DNA of 64,000 nucleotides from Cycas panzhihuaensis (Eukaryota; Cycadophyta). Position numbers and translations under genes: made by a program. Of the stretch, positions 11,420-23,725 are shown piece by piece (within the stretch, counting starts at the first letter, position 1; every line of letters begins with the position of its first letter). The DNA lies in contig CM041465.1 in assembly GCA_023213395.1 (NCBI GenBank), positions 230,771,741 to 230,835,740 on the forward strand, written 5' to 3'. The notes beneath the pieces were generated by a model that did not search any database, had not been told where the DNA came from, and was given only the letters and a program-made list of their open reading frames with translations.

Positions 11420-13840
11420 TTTGGTATCAAAGCTTGGTTGAGTTCCTACATCTGGTATTAGAGCAAAGGTTGCCAAAGATTACTAGACTGTTGAAGTTTT
11501 CTTTAAAGAAGCAAGAAGATCCACTAGAATTTGAGGTAGATCTACTCATAGTAAAGAAATATTGGTTATATTCATTTTTTACAAAGTTTTAGCAGTTTCT
11601 TATATTTTTTATTAGAGATCTAATTATTCTTGAGTTATACTTATGAAATAACAAATATTTTTCAGATACTTTTTCATATTTGTGCAGTTGCATAGCTGCA
11701 AATAATAAATATTAAGTTTTTATCACTCTATAGAGATTTTATCAACAAGTTTTATATATTTTATCATATATTTGACCATTTTCTGGCATATTTTATCTAC
11801 TTATTCAATACCTTTTTTAGATCTATGTAGGAGCACAGATGTAAGTAATATTTATTCAAGTTTTCTCTAGATATATTCTATGTATTCTCCAAATCTATAT
11901 ATTTTATCAAATATTTGACTATTTTCTAGTTATTTTATTTATATATTCAATATTTACTTCAGATTTGTAATATTTTTTTTCAGATCTGTAATATTTTCTT
12001 CAGATCTATAATATTTTTCTCTAGATCTATAATATCTTCTTAGATCTATGTAATATTTTCTTTACATCTGTATATTTTATTAAATATTTGACCATTTTTT
12101 ATATATTTGGTCCATTTACTCAATATCTTCTTTCATATTTATGTAAGATTTAGTGCATATTCAGCCTAACAAGCTTTCTAGAGAAGTTATACTATAGCAG
12201 ACCTGTCTGCTGAAAGAATCTAAAGTCTATTTTGTGCAAACCTGCCATAGTTGCATTACCAAGTTCTTCTTCCTTTTATATTCAAATTTAAACATATATA
12301 TTTCTTATTTCTTTGATATATTTTCTTCAATATATTTAAAAAATTTTCTGGTTTCATTTGTGGCTATGTTGTATGATTATGCTCTTTTATGATATATTTC
12401 TTGAATCAATTTATACAATCTATATCTATTCTTGATATACCTTATCTATTATATTTAAAACTTTTTGGAATTTGGTTCTATTTGTGGATTGACTCCATTG
12501 CAATTTTTGCTTCACTTTATTTTTCAACTTCAATATCGAGTTGATTTAAAACAACATCCAGTGTTAAATTTGATACCTTTTGCGTGTTTACATTAACAAA
12601 TCTAAAGAACGAGCATACATCTAAAAGCTATAGACTCCAAAAGCTAATGGGAAAATGCATTTGATTGGGATGTGTGATTAACCACTAAATTGATTGAACT
12701 ATTTCTCTCCAATTCAATTTTTATAAAACTTTCCTTTTATTTTTTTTAATTTTTTCATTTCACATAGGGTACATGGTAAATTTTTACCATCACTTTTGAC
12801 AGGGTCATTGGTTTCTAACGAAACCTATCCCATTACATCCAAAATTTTCTGAGGTGTGATTTTGACTAGTCATATACCCTATTTGGAGCTGATTTGACCC
12901 ACTTTCAATCAATTTAAAGTCAATCATTCATTTTTTTACAAAAACCCTTCTTTAATAGATTATATCTTATCACCGAGAGATTGTTTTCTACCTGGATCTA
13001 TTTTGTAGTCATCTATCATCAGCAAATTTTATTATTATCTATTCATTTTATTTTTTAGGATTTACTTTTATCGTTATTTTAATCACTGAGAGTGACACTT
13101 TAGCATTTTTTAAATATTTTACCATAAAAGTACTTGTTGCTAATTTTATTATAACTTTTCTATTTTACATCATAATTTAGATCTGTTAGTTTCGTTGGAA
13201 AGTTGACTCACTCCTCTTTGAACTAACTCTATTATTTATAAGTTTTAAAGTGTTTTTGCTAATTTTCAAATCCATCAAAGTTGAGGTACTTAATGGCCTC
13301 TAATTTATCATTATTGCATATTTACATATATTATTTCTCAAAATTTTCTTACTGAAAAGCATATGAAGTATCTCTCTAAACCATATTTGACTACTTTACA
13401 TTGTTCTACAATTTTTTTACTAAAATTTTTATAATATTTTGAGCCCCAAGCTCCCATTAAACCTTAAAAAGAGGACTACCTCTTTTATTAATTAAAATAT
13501 TAACTTGCAGGAACTTATTTTCAAAACGGTCAGTTTCATTGAATAGTTTTTTCATTGATTCTCAAATTTGTATAATTTCATATTATTCTGACATTGTTTA
13601 GAATAACTTTGAAGATACTAAACTTGAGTATTAAGTATATCCTAACAAGCTTTCACTTACTTCTTGTAATTATAATAGTTGTATTTACTTGATATAATTT
13701 CCAAAGGCATCTTTCATTTTTTTAAAGGGTATTACATTTCTTTCAAAGAGTATATTTGACATCATATAAGTTTATTTATTTATTGAGTTATTTGACTTGG
13801 TAAAAGTATATTCCTTTTATGTACTAAAATTTTCTATAAA
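11420..13840 (+). other. leader of element B
   Basis: A 2.4-kb untranslated leader. It contains degenerate repeats of AGATCTGTAATATTTT (about 11,940-12,070) and repeated blocks with AAATATTTGACCATTTT. The part around 12,790-12,900 is closely matched in the leader of G (46,960-47,060) and in reverse in C (about 29,150-29,280). No reading frame is conserved. Confidence 0.7.
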
Positions 13841-14551
13841 ATGATAATCAATCTTAATAAAGTACACTTTTTTATATTTGATGGCCATAATTTTCAACTA
13901 TGGCATAAGATAATGCAAAATTATTTTATTACACATAATCTTTGGAGTTACCTACAAGATGAATATGATCTTACTATTAAAGAAAATTTTAAAAAGGATA
14001 ATGAAGTCTTAGGGATATTATTTTGCACTATAGATGATGATGTATTTTCTAGAGTTTGTGAATTGAGAACTTCCAAATTCGTATGGGACATTCTAATTTC
14101 TACTTATGGGGGAGATACCCTCAATGAATCTAACATTGATATTGTTAAGCACATGGAACAGGTGCCAGAATAAGTGGATTATAATGAAAAGATCAAGGAA
14201 AATTCAAGTCAAATACATGATCATCTTATTGCACAAGAACCTAATCCTCCATTTAAGGGGGAGAGATATGATGAAATGACAGTTGCTCACAACACAAAGA
14301 CTTCAAAAGATAAAGTTAAAGTTCTAGAAGTTAAAGTCAAAATTCCAGTCACACCTCCACATTCAAATTAAGCTACATTTACTTATACATTTTTTATACC
14401 ACTCAATGGTAAAAGGACATGCGTTGTTTAAAGGATGAGAAGAGTTAATAAAGATCAAGCTAAGAGACTATTTTTTAAAGTTTTTTTCAAGTACAAATTT
14501 CACAAGTTTAAAGAGAATATAAAGTTGTTCGTGATAACCATTAAATGGGAG
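13841..14551 (+). pseudogene. gag-like ORF fused to RNase H-like tail (element B)
   Basis: The first 110 codons (13,841-14,173) are a clean copia Gag N-terminus: FDGHNFQLWHKIMQNYF, then LWSYLQDEYDL, KKDNEVLGILFCTIDDDVF and SKFVWDILISTYGGD. This UBN2-type fold helps package the element RNA. A stop follows, then a charged stretch (14,174-14,371), and after another stop a segment (14,435 onward) ending KFHKFKENIKLF. That tail resembles the last residues of copia RNase H (in G: KFKKFRENLGV). Protease, integrase and RT are missing between them. The chosen start is the first ATG before the FDG motif. Confidence 0.75.
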
Positions 14552-14553
14552 AA

Positions 14554-14882
14554 TGTTGGGGTTAATAATCATCACACCACTCCCACCTTTCAACTAGGAA
14601 TGTACACCTCACTCTTATTAATTTACACATGTGGGTACTCACATGTGAAAGTAAGTATAAGGTAAGGTTAAGTTGATTTGATTTAATTTTAGTCAAGTTA
14701 AGTTATATTTTATTGTTGTTTAAATTTTAAAGGTTAAGAAGTTTCCCTCCTCCTCCAAACAATATATTTAGAGGGGTGTGTAACCTTGGTATCTTTAGAC
14801 ACCACCTACTTTTGGACATTTGTAATGCTCTCTCTTAAACATTAATTATGTGTTTATGTTCTTCATTATTTATTTTCCTACA
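14554..14882 (+). repeat. 3' LTR of element B
   Basis: 329 bp, TGTTGGGG...CCTACA, directly after the polypurine tract and followed by target duplication TATTC. Confidence 0.9.
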
Positions 14883-15236
14883 TATTCCTCCACAAATCTT
14901 TCTCACAAGTTGCCCTTAGTGTCATCCTAAATTTACACCATCTTTATGCCTTCTTTCCCTTATTCTAGAAACTACTTCCCATACATTCCTATAATATGCT
15001 TCTACCCCTAATCTTAACCATTATCTCTATCTCTTGTTATGCTCACCCCACTCTTGATTTTCTCTATATTACTCTTATATAATTTTCATATATATTCTAT
15101 ACCTATCGTATTTTGTATAACTTATTTATTTCTCTTTACTTATTAGCCCTCCATATTCCTTATTACTTGATCTCCTACAAGAGTTTTTCTGACAGCCCTT
15201 ATTCTCCATCATCTCCCTACCCATATATAATATCTC
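14883..15236. other. pyrimidine-rich segment between B and A
   Basis: Continues the C/T-rich, G-poor composition of 10,191-11,023. No gene. Confidence 0.6.
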
Positions 15237-15241
15237 ACTAT

Positions 15242-15573
15242 TGAAGGTTTGAAAGCATGGAGATAGAATAGATCAATAACTAATATTCAATCCATTGTAG
15301 AGTAGAAGTATAAATCAAATCATATTGTTCAAGCCATGCTTGAGAGCATTACAAATTTCTAAATAAAGATGGTATCAAAAGACATCAGGGGTTTATCACC
15401 CCAAAAAATATATAGTTTAAGGGAGGAGGGAAACCTCCTTAATATCTAAAATTTAAATAATATTAAAATAATACTTAATTTAAATGAACATTAATCTTAC
15501 TTAACTTACCTTCACATATGTGCACTCACATGTATAAAACGTAGGAGTAGGGTGATGAGCATTAACCCCAACA
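15242..15573 (-). repeat. 3' LTR of element A
   Basis: 332 bp, bounded by ACTAT outside and the polypurine tract inside. On the minus strand it reads TGTTGGGG...CCTTCA. Confidence 0.9.
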
Positions 15574-16290
15574 TTCTCTCCCTTAATGGTCATCATGATC
15601 ATCTTCACTTTTCTTTGAATTTGTGGTACATATATTTGAGGAAGACTTTGAGAGAGTGATTGAACAAATATCCTTTAGATTTGTCTTCATCTTCATGCAT
15701 CATTATCCTTGCAAAATGGTTTCCTTTAATATAGTATGGTTAAAGTGATCTCCAAGTAGGTGTGGCTTGCTTCAAATGGAGAAGAGTGGCTTTAACTTTT
15801 ACTTTATCTTCTAAATTCTTTGTCTTATGAGAATCGATCAAGTCATAGGTATATACAACATCATCAAGTGCAATAATGTGAGTGTCCATTTAATTTGAGT
15901 CATTAACATTAACCTTTTCAACATAAAATGTATGCTATGTCATCTGTCTCACATGTACAACATTATCAACATAGTTAAATTCATTCAAATTTAAGGTTCC
16001 TGCCCTATAAATTGATTCTAGAGTATCCCAAATGGATTTGGAGGTAGTTAACTCACTAACATTAATAATTACAACATCATTTATTGTGCTAAAGATTAAC
16101 GCTATGACTTCATTATCCTTTCTTAAGTTTTCTTTAAAATTTTATTCATCCTCTAGATAACCATATATAACAAATTTCTAAAGGTTATTTTCAATAAGAT
16201 GTGTTCTTAATAGGTCTTTCCAAATATGAAAATTAATCCCATCAAATATGGGAATTAACACATCATCTAGATAAATTACCATTTATAAAG
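15574..16290 (-). pseudogene. gag-like ORF remnant of element A
   Basis: The minus strand from about 16,285 reads VIYLDDVLIPIFDGINFHIW, then LRKDNEVIALIFSTINDVV and SKSIWDTLESIYRAGTLN, the same Gag order as in B and C. After charged sequence it ends with VFLKYMYHKFKEK, the RNase H-like tail seen in B (KFHKFKEN) and C (KFHKFKEK). Several stops break it. It lies just inside the polypurine tract, so no pol genes were ever present in this copy's structure. Confidence 0.65.
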
Positions 16291-16492
16291 CTTTTGGTTT
16301 ATGAACTCAAATGAACAGATGAAGGCCTTTAATAAATGAATAACATAAAGTAGACAATAAGTACTTTTCAATAAATTCCAACATAAATCATTTAATTAAT
16401 GTAGTGAGATCAAATGCATATCCTTTTATGATACATGCTTTCCTTAAGCATGGAACTAAATCAATGAATGATTTTATGTAAACCTTAAAAGT

Positions 16493-16968
16493 AAAGGGAT
16501 AAAGTGAGCTAAAGATAATTTGAAATATATATATATGATTTTTGATGAATGCCTTCATATATCAATGAAAAGTAACTTGAAAGTAAATGAAACTATATGA
16601 TTCACGAGTATTATTTGTAAGATAACTTTTCATGTAGGTTTAAATAAGAATTGAAAAATAATGAAGTGCTTTGAATGCTTATGTGCAATAGAATGCACCT
16701 TGAAAATGCTTTGAAATCTTGAAATAAATCCAAATATACCTTCACTATATAGATGAAATAATTAAGAGTAAATATAAGCTCTTTTAAATCAAAGAAATAT
16801 GTATATATATACTTGAAATATGCTTATGGAATAAACCTTAAATGAATGCCTTAAAAAGACAATAATTGGCCTAAAATAAGTAATAAATAAGCTTTAGGAG
16901 AGCTTTGAATCAAATTTATAAGCTAAAAGATAAAATCAAAGCTTTGAATAAGGTTAGAATTCACCCAA
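16493..16968. repeat. left copy of 476-bp direct duplication flanking the LINE
   Basis: Matches 20,012-20,487 at a constant offset of 3,519 bases with no net indel. By eye I count about five mismatches, around 16,604, 16,607, 16,728, 16,860 and 16,946. It is ordinary leader sequence of element A. Confidence 0.95.
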
Positions 16969-18730
16969 ATGTGATCTCTGAGACGATAAACAACAAGTTG
17001 ATGGAACCGTTTTCTCAGAAAGAAGTCGAGCTTGCTCTTTTTAGTATGGGTAGGGATAAGGCTCCTGGACCGGATGGTTTCCTGCTGGGTTTTTTTCAAG
17101 ACTACTAGGAGATTATAAAGGAAGATTTATTATCTGCATTAAATGAATTCTCCCTTAGACGGACCATCCTGAAGGAGTGGCAGGCTACCTTCCTAGTACT
17201 GATACCAAAGAAGGAGGGAGCGGAAACGATGGAGGATTTCAGGCCAATTAGTCTCTGCAATGTTAAATACAAGATTCTGGCGAAAGTCCTAGCAAATCGA
17301 TTAAGGGAGACCCTCCCTGTCATCATATCACAAAATCAAGATGGCTTTCTTAAGGGAAGGCAAATTATGGACGGTATTATTACAGTCCACGAAACTCTGC
17401 ACTCAACCTTTCAGAGGAAGGAGGCAGGGATGATTATCAAAACTGATATGTCCAAGGCCTATGATAGGGTGGCCTGGGACTGCCTTATGGATTGCCTAAA
17501 AGCATTTGGTTTTGGGGAGGTCTGGAGGGACTGGATAAAGTGCTACATCTCCAGGGTTTCATTCTCAGTGATCATAAATGGGAGATCAACCCCGTTTGTG
17601 CCTGGTTTCAGAGGATTAAGACAAGGCGACCCCCTCTCGCCCTTTTTGTTCATAATTATGGATGAGCTGTTAGGGAGAGCTACTTTGGAGGCCCAAAGGC
17701 TGGGGTGGATCAACGGCCTGAAGGCTACATCTATTCTGGATAACATTGTTCACCATCAGTTTGTGGATAACAATATCTTCTTAGGTAAGGCTTCCTTGGA
17801 AGAGGCAAGGGCATTTAAAGTAGGCCTTCAGGTATACGAAAAAGCTACCAACCAGAAAATCAATTTAGAGAAGAGCTCAGTTTTCTTCGTCAACACCCTG
17901 GATAGGCACCAAAGGAGGATCAGTAGGATATTGGGGATCCCTTGCAGGCCCCTCCCGGCATCATATCTGGGTATGCCCCTCTTCGTGGGGAGGGGGAGGA
18001 AGACCCTGTGGGACTCTGTGGTGAGAAAATTCAATAGAAAATTGGAAGGGTGGAAAGGGGCACTTCTTAGCTGGGCCGGTAAAATTCAGCTAGTGGTTGC
18101 CTCCCTCTAGAGTATTCCTGTGTACCAGATGTCTGTCTTCAAATTGCCGGACAAGGTTACTTCTACACTAGAGGGTATTATGAGGAGATTCCTTTGGTGT
18201 GGGGCAGAAGTTAAAAAGAGATTCCACTTAGTGTCCTAGGAGAAAGTGTGTAAACCTAGATGGGCGAGAGGGCTAAATGTTAGAAGATTGGGCCTCTTCA
18301 ATACAGCGCTCCTGGCCAAGACAGGTTAGAGACTCACTAAGGTAGCCGACTCGGTATGGGGGAGTATCTTGACGAGAAAATACCTTAGAGGTGATCACTT
18401 CTTGGTGGGGGAGGCCCCTTGTTCCGAGGGGTCACCAATATGGAAAGCCATCTTCTCTGCAAGGTTCATCCTGCAAGAAGGAGTTCGATGGAAGTTAGGG
18501 AATGGAGAGAGCAAAAGGTTCTGGGAAGATAAATGGAGTGGCCCCTATAAATTAGAGGATCTGCCTAATATTGGAGCTATGAAGAGGGTCTGCGAGACCC
18601 GCTTTGGGAACATAGTCAAGCATTCCTGGACTGGGCAGCAAAAGGACAGGCAATGGAGATCATTTGAGGAGTTGCAAGGTTTCAAAGTGGAGGTCCAGAG
18701 GGTGAAGAGGGTTTTGGACAACTAGTATAT
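16969..18730 (+). pseudogene. LINE reverse transcriptase, inactive
   Basis: The RT of a plant L1-type LINE, which would copy LINE RNA at nicked chromosomal DNA. Visible motifs in order: DKAPGPDGF (about 17,060), LIPKKEGAETMEDFRPISLCN (split by frame choice near 17,200-17,265), DGFLKGRQIMDGI, KTDMSKAYDRVAWD, FRGLRQGDPLSPFLF, and FVDN at 17,760-17,771 where an active enzyme has (F/Y)xDD. The longest uninterrupted piece is 17,229-18,110. Stops after FFQDY, after VVASL, at VS-EKVC and at KTG-RL sit where W or Q is expected, each one transition away. The D-to-N change in the catalytic motif alone should abolish activity. Endonuclease is missing because of 5' truncation. Confidence 0.9.
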
Positions 18731-19880
18731 TCCGAAGAGGCCCTCCCCTGACATGTTGATTTGGCCTATTTCGTCTAGGGTTTCTTATAAGGTCAAAGAT
18801 GGGTATAACCTATTGGTTTCCAGGAATTTGGGCGGGAATGATCTCTGGTGGAGTTTGGAAGCCGGGATCCTTAGAAGATAGCGACCTTGGTGGGCGTGTA
18901 GAATAAAATCCTCACTTTGGACAATCTCATGAGGAGGGGCATTCAGGCGGTGAATAGGTGTGTGCTTTGTAAAGACGATGTAGAGACGTTGAATCATCTC
19001 TGTATTCATTGCCCGTACTCCATTGGCGTATGGAACGTCATATGGAGTAGGTTGGGATTAGTATGGGTTTCCTCTAGAACTCTGAGAGATCAATGGAATG
19101 CCTAGGCCTCTCCATTTAAGAGTAAAACATTGACTAGAATATGGAAGATGATCCTACTGGTAGGATCCTAGATTATCTGGAAGGAACGTAACAGGAGAAT
19201 ATTTTAAGGAAAGGAATCAGATAGGGCGGTCCTAGCAGAGGAAATCAGGAAGGGCATCACTGAAATACTATCTCCTCCTAAGGAGGATAACATGGCAAAG
19301 GAGGAAGAAGGCATCCTGGAGAACTGGGGGGTGGGCATCCCGATACGGGGTAGAGCGAGAAGGCCAGAATCTAAGTGGTCCCCCCCGAACCTTTCCTGGG
19401 TCAAAATAAACTTTGATGGCGCTGTTAAAGGCAACCCTAGGGAGGCAGGGGGGGAGGCCTCTGCAGGGACCACGTGGGGAGGCTAAGGTGGGCCTTTGCG
19501 GACTACCTTGGGATTCAAACGAACCAAAGAGTAGAGATGTGGGCTATGCAGAGTGCGGTAGCTCTTTTAGGCGAGGAAGGGCCTCAGAAGGTAGTCATTA
19601 AAGGGGACTCCTTATACGTGATCAACTGTTTAAGGGGGGAAGCGGACCCCGGGTGGCACAATGAAGACATTGTCAGAGATGCGCAAGAGTTACTAGAGAT
19701 AAACAGTAGAGTCCAGATCCAACACATTTACTGAGGAGGGAATGCTGGTGATTGGTTGACAAATTGGGTGGTGGCAAATAAGAGAGCTATGGTTTGGAAA
19801 GAGGAATTCTCGGTAGAGTTACTGAGACTGGTGAGGAAAGATGCTTATACTGGAGCGACAGATAGATTAGTCTGAGAGGT
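18731..19880 (+). pseudogene. LINE zf-RVT and RNase H domains, frameshifted
   Basis: After PDMLIWP and SYKVKDGY the frame shifts. Around 18,917-19,105 it reads MRRGIQAVNRCVLCKDDVET, then NHLCIHCPYSIGVWN, the C-x2-C ... H-x4-C spacing of the plant zf-RVT domain. The RNase H domain follows: WVKINFDGAVKGNP (about 19,395-19,440, first catalytic Asp), a frameshift, then QRVEMWAMQSAV (Glu) and VVIKGDSLYVINCL (Asp), with a last region NAGDWLTNWVV before the end near 19,875. RNase H would remove the RNA strand after reverse transcription. Two or more frameshifts and several stops make it inactive. Confidence 0.85.
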
Positions 19881-20011
19881 TTCTCTCATATTCTGGGCTA
19901 GACCATGGGCTTGTCATGGTCAAACTGATTTGTACTATTTGATGTGATGTAAAAGGTTTGGGGACCTAGTTAAAACCCCTTCAATTTAATTTTACCTTAT
20001 AAAAAAAAAAA

Positions 20012-20487
20012 AAAGGGATAAAGTGAGCTAAAGATAATTTGAAATATATATATATGATTTTTGATGAATGCCTTCATATATCAATGAAAAGTAACTTGAA
20101 AGTAAATGAAACTATATGATTCATGAATATTATTTGTAAGATAACTTTTCATGTAGGTTTAAATAAGAATTGAAAAATAATGAAGTGCTTTGAATGCTTA
20201 TGTGCAATAGAATGCACCTTGAAAATGCTTTGAAATCTTGAAATAAAGCCAAATATACCTTCACTATATAGATGAAATAATTAAGAGTAAATATAAGCTC
20301 TTTTAAATCAAAGAAATATGTATATATATACTTGAAATATGCTTATGGAATAAACCTTAAATGAATGCCTTAAAAAGATAATAATTGGCCTAAAATAAGT
20401 AATAAATAAGCTTTAGGAGAGCTTTGAATCAAATTTATAAGCTAAAAGATAAAATCAAAGCTTTAAATAAGGTTAGAATTCACCCAA
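20012..20487. repeat. right copy of 476-bp direct duplication flanking the LINE
   Basis: Begins at the end of the LINE poly-A, so its exact left base is ambiguous within the A run. It ends at CACCCAA, after which element A sequence continues. Confidence 0.95.
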
Positions 20488-22274
20488 TTGATGTTTTTGA
20501 TCCAAAGGGCTCTCCTTCTCTTTAGGAGGCTAAAATAGAGCTTAATAGCTATAAAAACTCAATGGTAAGCTTCTAAAACAAGCTAGAGCTACCAACAATT
20601 GATTAGTATCTCAATGATAAATAAATATGTTGATTTAGAGTAACAATTTTGCTTGAAATATTTAATAATATGTCTAATCATGACTAAATAGGAGCCTTAA
20701 CTTTAGCTACTATAAAGAGTTATAAAATAATATCAAATTAAATTAAAACTCATTCCAATATGAAGAATATTAAAAACCCTTTGCGATGATTTTAACCGTT
20801 TAGAAAACAAACTCCTAGAGCACAAGGTATTAACAAATAAGTGAGAGGGCCCTTTTAAGGGCTTAAAATAGAGCCAAGGGGCTTAGATGCTACAAACATT
20901 AGATTAAATATTTATAGAATGATGCAAAAATAGTCATATATAGATTAAATATCCCTTAATGAGTCCTAAGCCAAAGAAACTTAGAAAAAATTGCTTTGAT
21001 ATTGCTGAAAAATAATGAACTTAGTTAAATGAGTTACCTCAACTTCATCAATATTGAAAACCCATAAAACAACTTCAAATTAAATATAAAATTATACCAT
21101 CATGTAGAGAATTGAAGCAAATTTCCAACAGATCTAGTCGTTCAAAAAATGGGCTCCTTGATCAAAAGTTATAAGTGAAATAGTCGAGATAGCTTATTAT
21201 GAAAAAATAAATTAGAAAAGGGTTTTAATAAGCCCCTTTTGGGAAAAGGCCCGGTTATATGGAGACTAATATGACCACCAATCAACTGAAGAAGGCTGCT
21301 AGGATCCCAAATATCATTAAAATAAATTAAATTAAAGTTATAAAGTTTAACTTTATAAAAAATTAATCAAAATATAAATAAATTTAAAAATAAAAAACGT
21401 GTAGAGACTGTGCGCATGGGTAAAACTTTATGGAGCTTGTTCTCTTTGTATACAACTCAGATTAAGATAAAATTTTAGAAAAGGATAGATATCCATACTA
21501 TAGATCCATCTTTAAAATATCATAAATATCTTATTATCATAGAGAGAGAACGAAGTGATTGATCTTAGAAAGGTCATGGAGGATGTATGAACTGCGTAGA
21601 GGTCGTATGACTCAGTGAGAGCCCATAATACTTCAAAGATTACTTAGTCTACTTTGTATTAGGTCTACAACATAGTTACAAAAGAAACCAAATGAAAAGT
21701 GAAGCCACAATGAGTAAATAAGAAGTGGGACATAGGGGTTTTACTGCAAAAATGAGTAACCAAACTTCTAGGAGGGAGATCTCTTCGTAGGAGCAATAAT
21801 TTTTTAATCATCAAATGCATCGCAAAGCTAGTTCAATGAGGATTCAAATGAACAGTCATATACTAAGGTTTTGTAGGCTATAGAGTGAGCACCATCGTGT
21901 AGAAATTCAAGTATATAGGAAAACCTTAAAAAAATAATGAAAAAATAGTAAAAACTTATAAAATATCAATCGAAACCTTAATATAATTTCTCTAAAGTAC
22001 TGTTGGGTTGAATAAACATGCTATTACTGCATAAATCTAAAGAAATATTGATTAAATAGAGCATATGCACTAAAAAATAGCTAGATATTCAATAAAACTA
22101 TTAATAAAACTTTATAAAGTGATGAAATATTGAATGTTTTTTCTTGCCATAAGTAGCTTTGATATATCTCATTTTCAACACTCAATAGACCTTGTCTTAA
22201 TTCCAAATAAAGCCAACTCAAGAAGCTTCAAATGTAGTCCAGGCTACAAAATGCTAAATGAAACCAAGATTTAA
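20488..22274 (-). other. leader of element A
   Basis: AT-rich untranslated leader between the gag side and the primer site. No coding signal. Confidence 0.65.
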
Positions 22275-22288
22275 CTCTGATACCAAAT

Positions 22289-22618
22289 AAAGGTTTGAAA
22301 GCATGGAGACAATTCAGAGTAGTAAGCAATATTCAATCCATTATAGAGTAGAAGCATAAATTAAATCATATTATTCAAGCCATGTTTGAGAGCATTATAG
22401 ATTTCTAAATAGAGGTGGTGTCAAAAGACACTAGGGTTTATTACCCTAGAAAATATATAGTTTGAGGGAGGAGGAAAACCTCCTCAACCTCTAAAATTTA
22501 AACAATATTAAAATAATGCTTAAGTCAAGTGAACATTAACCTTACCTGATTTATCTTCACATGTGTGCACTCACATGTGGAAAAGGTGGGAGTGGGGTGA
22601 TGCACATTGACCCCAACA
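22289..22618 (-). repeat. 5' LTR of element A with primer site
   Basis: 330 bp. The primer site (minus strand TGGTATCAGAGT, 22,275-22,286) lies two bases inside. The outer end CCCCAACA is followed by ACTAT. The inner terminal base pair has decayed (TAAAGG versus TGAAGG in the other LTR). Confidence 0.9.
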
Positions 22619-22623
22619 ACTAT

Positions 22624-23243
22624 CAAAGTCCACTTCTTATATAACCTCTTACTCCTTTTTACTTTCTAAATCTTCCATACTTCTTAGCCATAAATAACAT
22701 TTAAAAGTTTCATTTTTGCTTATTACTTCCTTACCTCCCTATAAATATTCACACTCTATCTCTACCATTGACATATTCTTCTCTCATGCACCTATCTAAA
22801 CCTATTATATACATTAAATTCCTACTATAATAACCAATCCAAAACTCATTACCTAATCTCATATCCCATGTATCTCCATTTAAATGACTCACACTTATGA
22901 GATCCTAATTATAGTCTCCATTCCTTACCCTTTATTTAGGCCAACCTTATTTCCTCATCCCTAAAGGTTTTCCCTTCTACAACTCTCTATGAATGTTATA
23001 CAATAGTAGGATGCATGATCTTAAGCAAGTTGAGTTTATAATACATAAGTCCCTAGATCACCAATATGTAGAATCCTGTAGAAGAGTTACCTAATAAATG
23101 GTATCATCACAAAGAGAAAGAAGATGAATACATATTTCTTTTAGAATATGGCATAAAGGTGGACCAATTTCTTATTACTAGATTAAAGATGTATGTCTTA
23201 TCCCTTACAATTTTTGGATAAGTCATTATAAAGAGGAGGAGAA
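22624..23243 (+). other. pyrimidine-rich segment, then possible gypsy 3' end
   Basis: Up to about 22,990 the C/T-rich composition seen at 10,191 continues. Then about 23,085-23,240 gives a plus-strand frame with KWYHHKEKEDEYIFLLEYGI-like residues, which loosely recalls the end of a retrotransposon integrase. It closes with a purine run AAGAGGAGGAGAA (23,231-23,243) directly before TGTCATG, the arrangement of a polypurine tract and 3' LTR. Protein assignment is weak. Confidence 0.35.
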
Positions 23244-23725
23244 TGTCATGTATCTAAATGAAAGACATGAAGATAAAGGATATAAGAATTTTATCACTAA
23301 TGTGGAAAAATAAAATATTTTAAGGGAAAAGCCTGTTAAGGATGGAGGAATTATAACATGTCAATTTACAAAAGTCATATTTGTAATTAACCCCAATAAA
23401 GCCCAAGAAATTATACTTATAAATATAAGGGGGTATTAGACAAACATATGGTTATTTACTTATAATTAGAAATGGATTAATTCCTTTTATATTGATACTT
23501 CGATGTCATGATATCTAGTTTATGTTCTATTATCATTATTAATGTTGGCTACTATTTCTAAGATTATATATGATGTTGTTGGCTAAATATTTATTTACTA
23601 TATATTTTCTTATTATTTGTTGTATTTATTTATTAAAGATTCTATGCATTATTCTCTAGATTATTCTATAAGTTATTTATCATTATTTTTATCAAATTTT
23701 ATATTAGACTATTGGTGCAAGAAAG
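23244..23725 (+). repeat. possible 3' LTR start, cut by element F
   Basis: Begins TGTCATGTATCTAAATG right after a purine tract and runs to the edge of element F at 23,726. No second copy in the window confirms it. Confidence 0.35.

Larger units (their letters stand above)
11024..14882 (+). mobile_element. TR-GAG element B (non-autonomous copia)
   Basis: A complete 3,859-bp element with a perfect 5-bp target duplication TATTC (11,019-11,023 and 14,883-14,887). Order: 5' LTR, iMet primer site (TGGTATCAAAGC, 11,422-11,433), leader of about 2.4 kb, gag-like frame from 13,841, short RNase H-like tail, polypurine tract AAATGGGAGAA just before 14,554, 3' LTR. It lacks protease, integrase and reverse transcriptase, so it would need enzymes from a relative such as G. 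The first LTR base pair has decayed from TG to TC. LTR and leader match A and C. Confidence 0.9.
16969..20014 (+). mobile_element. 5'-truncated L1-type LINE inserted in element A
   Basis: About 3,046 bp, markedly GC-richer than its surroundings. It opens inside the pol reading frame (VISETINNKLMEPF) without the endonuclease domain and ends in a poly-A tract (about 20,000-20,014) after 'tttaccttat'. Order: reverse transcriptase, thumb region, zf-RVT zinc-finger-like domain, RNase H. Insertion is opposite in strand to element A. The flanking direct duplication is 476 bp, far longer than usual LINE target duplications. Confidence 0.92.
15242..22618 (-). mobile_element. TR-GAG element A (non-autonomous copia) hosting a LINE
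   Basis: 7,377 bp with target duplication ACTAT (15,237-15,241 and 22,619-22,623). Both LTRs, the iMet primer site (22,275-22,286 on the minus strand) and a polypurine tract (minus strand AAGGGAGAGAA, by 15,574) are present. Removing the LINE and one copy of its 476-bp flanking duplication leaves about 3.86 kb, the same length as B, and the LTRs are of the same family. The content is the same as B: long leader and a gag-like frame, no protease-integrase-RT. Confidence 0.9.

Noticed and set aside
19204-19473. Minus-strand 89-codon frame opposite the LINE RNase H
   Set aside because: Shadow of the plus-strand LINE coding sequence.
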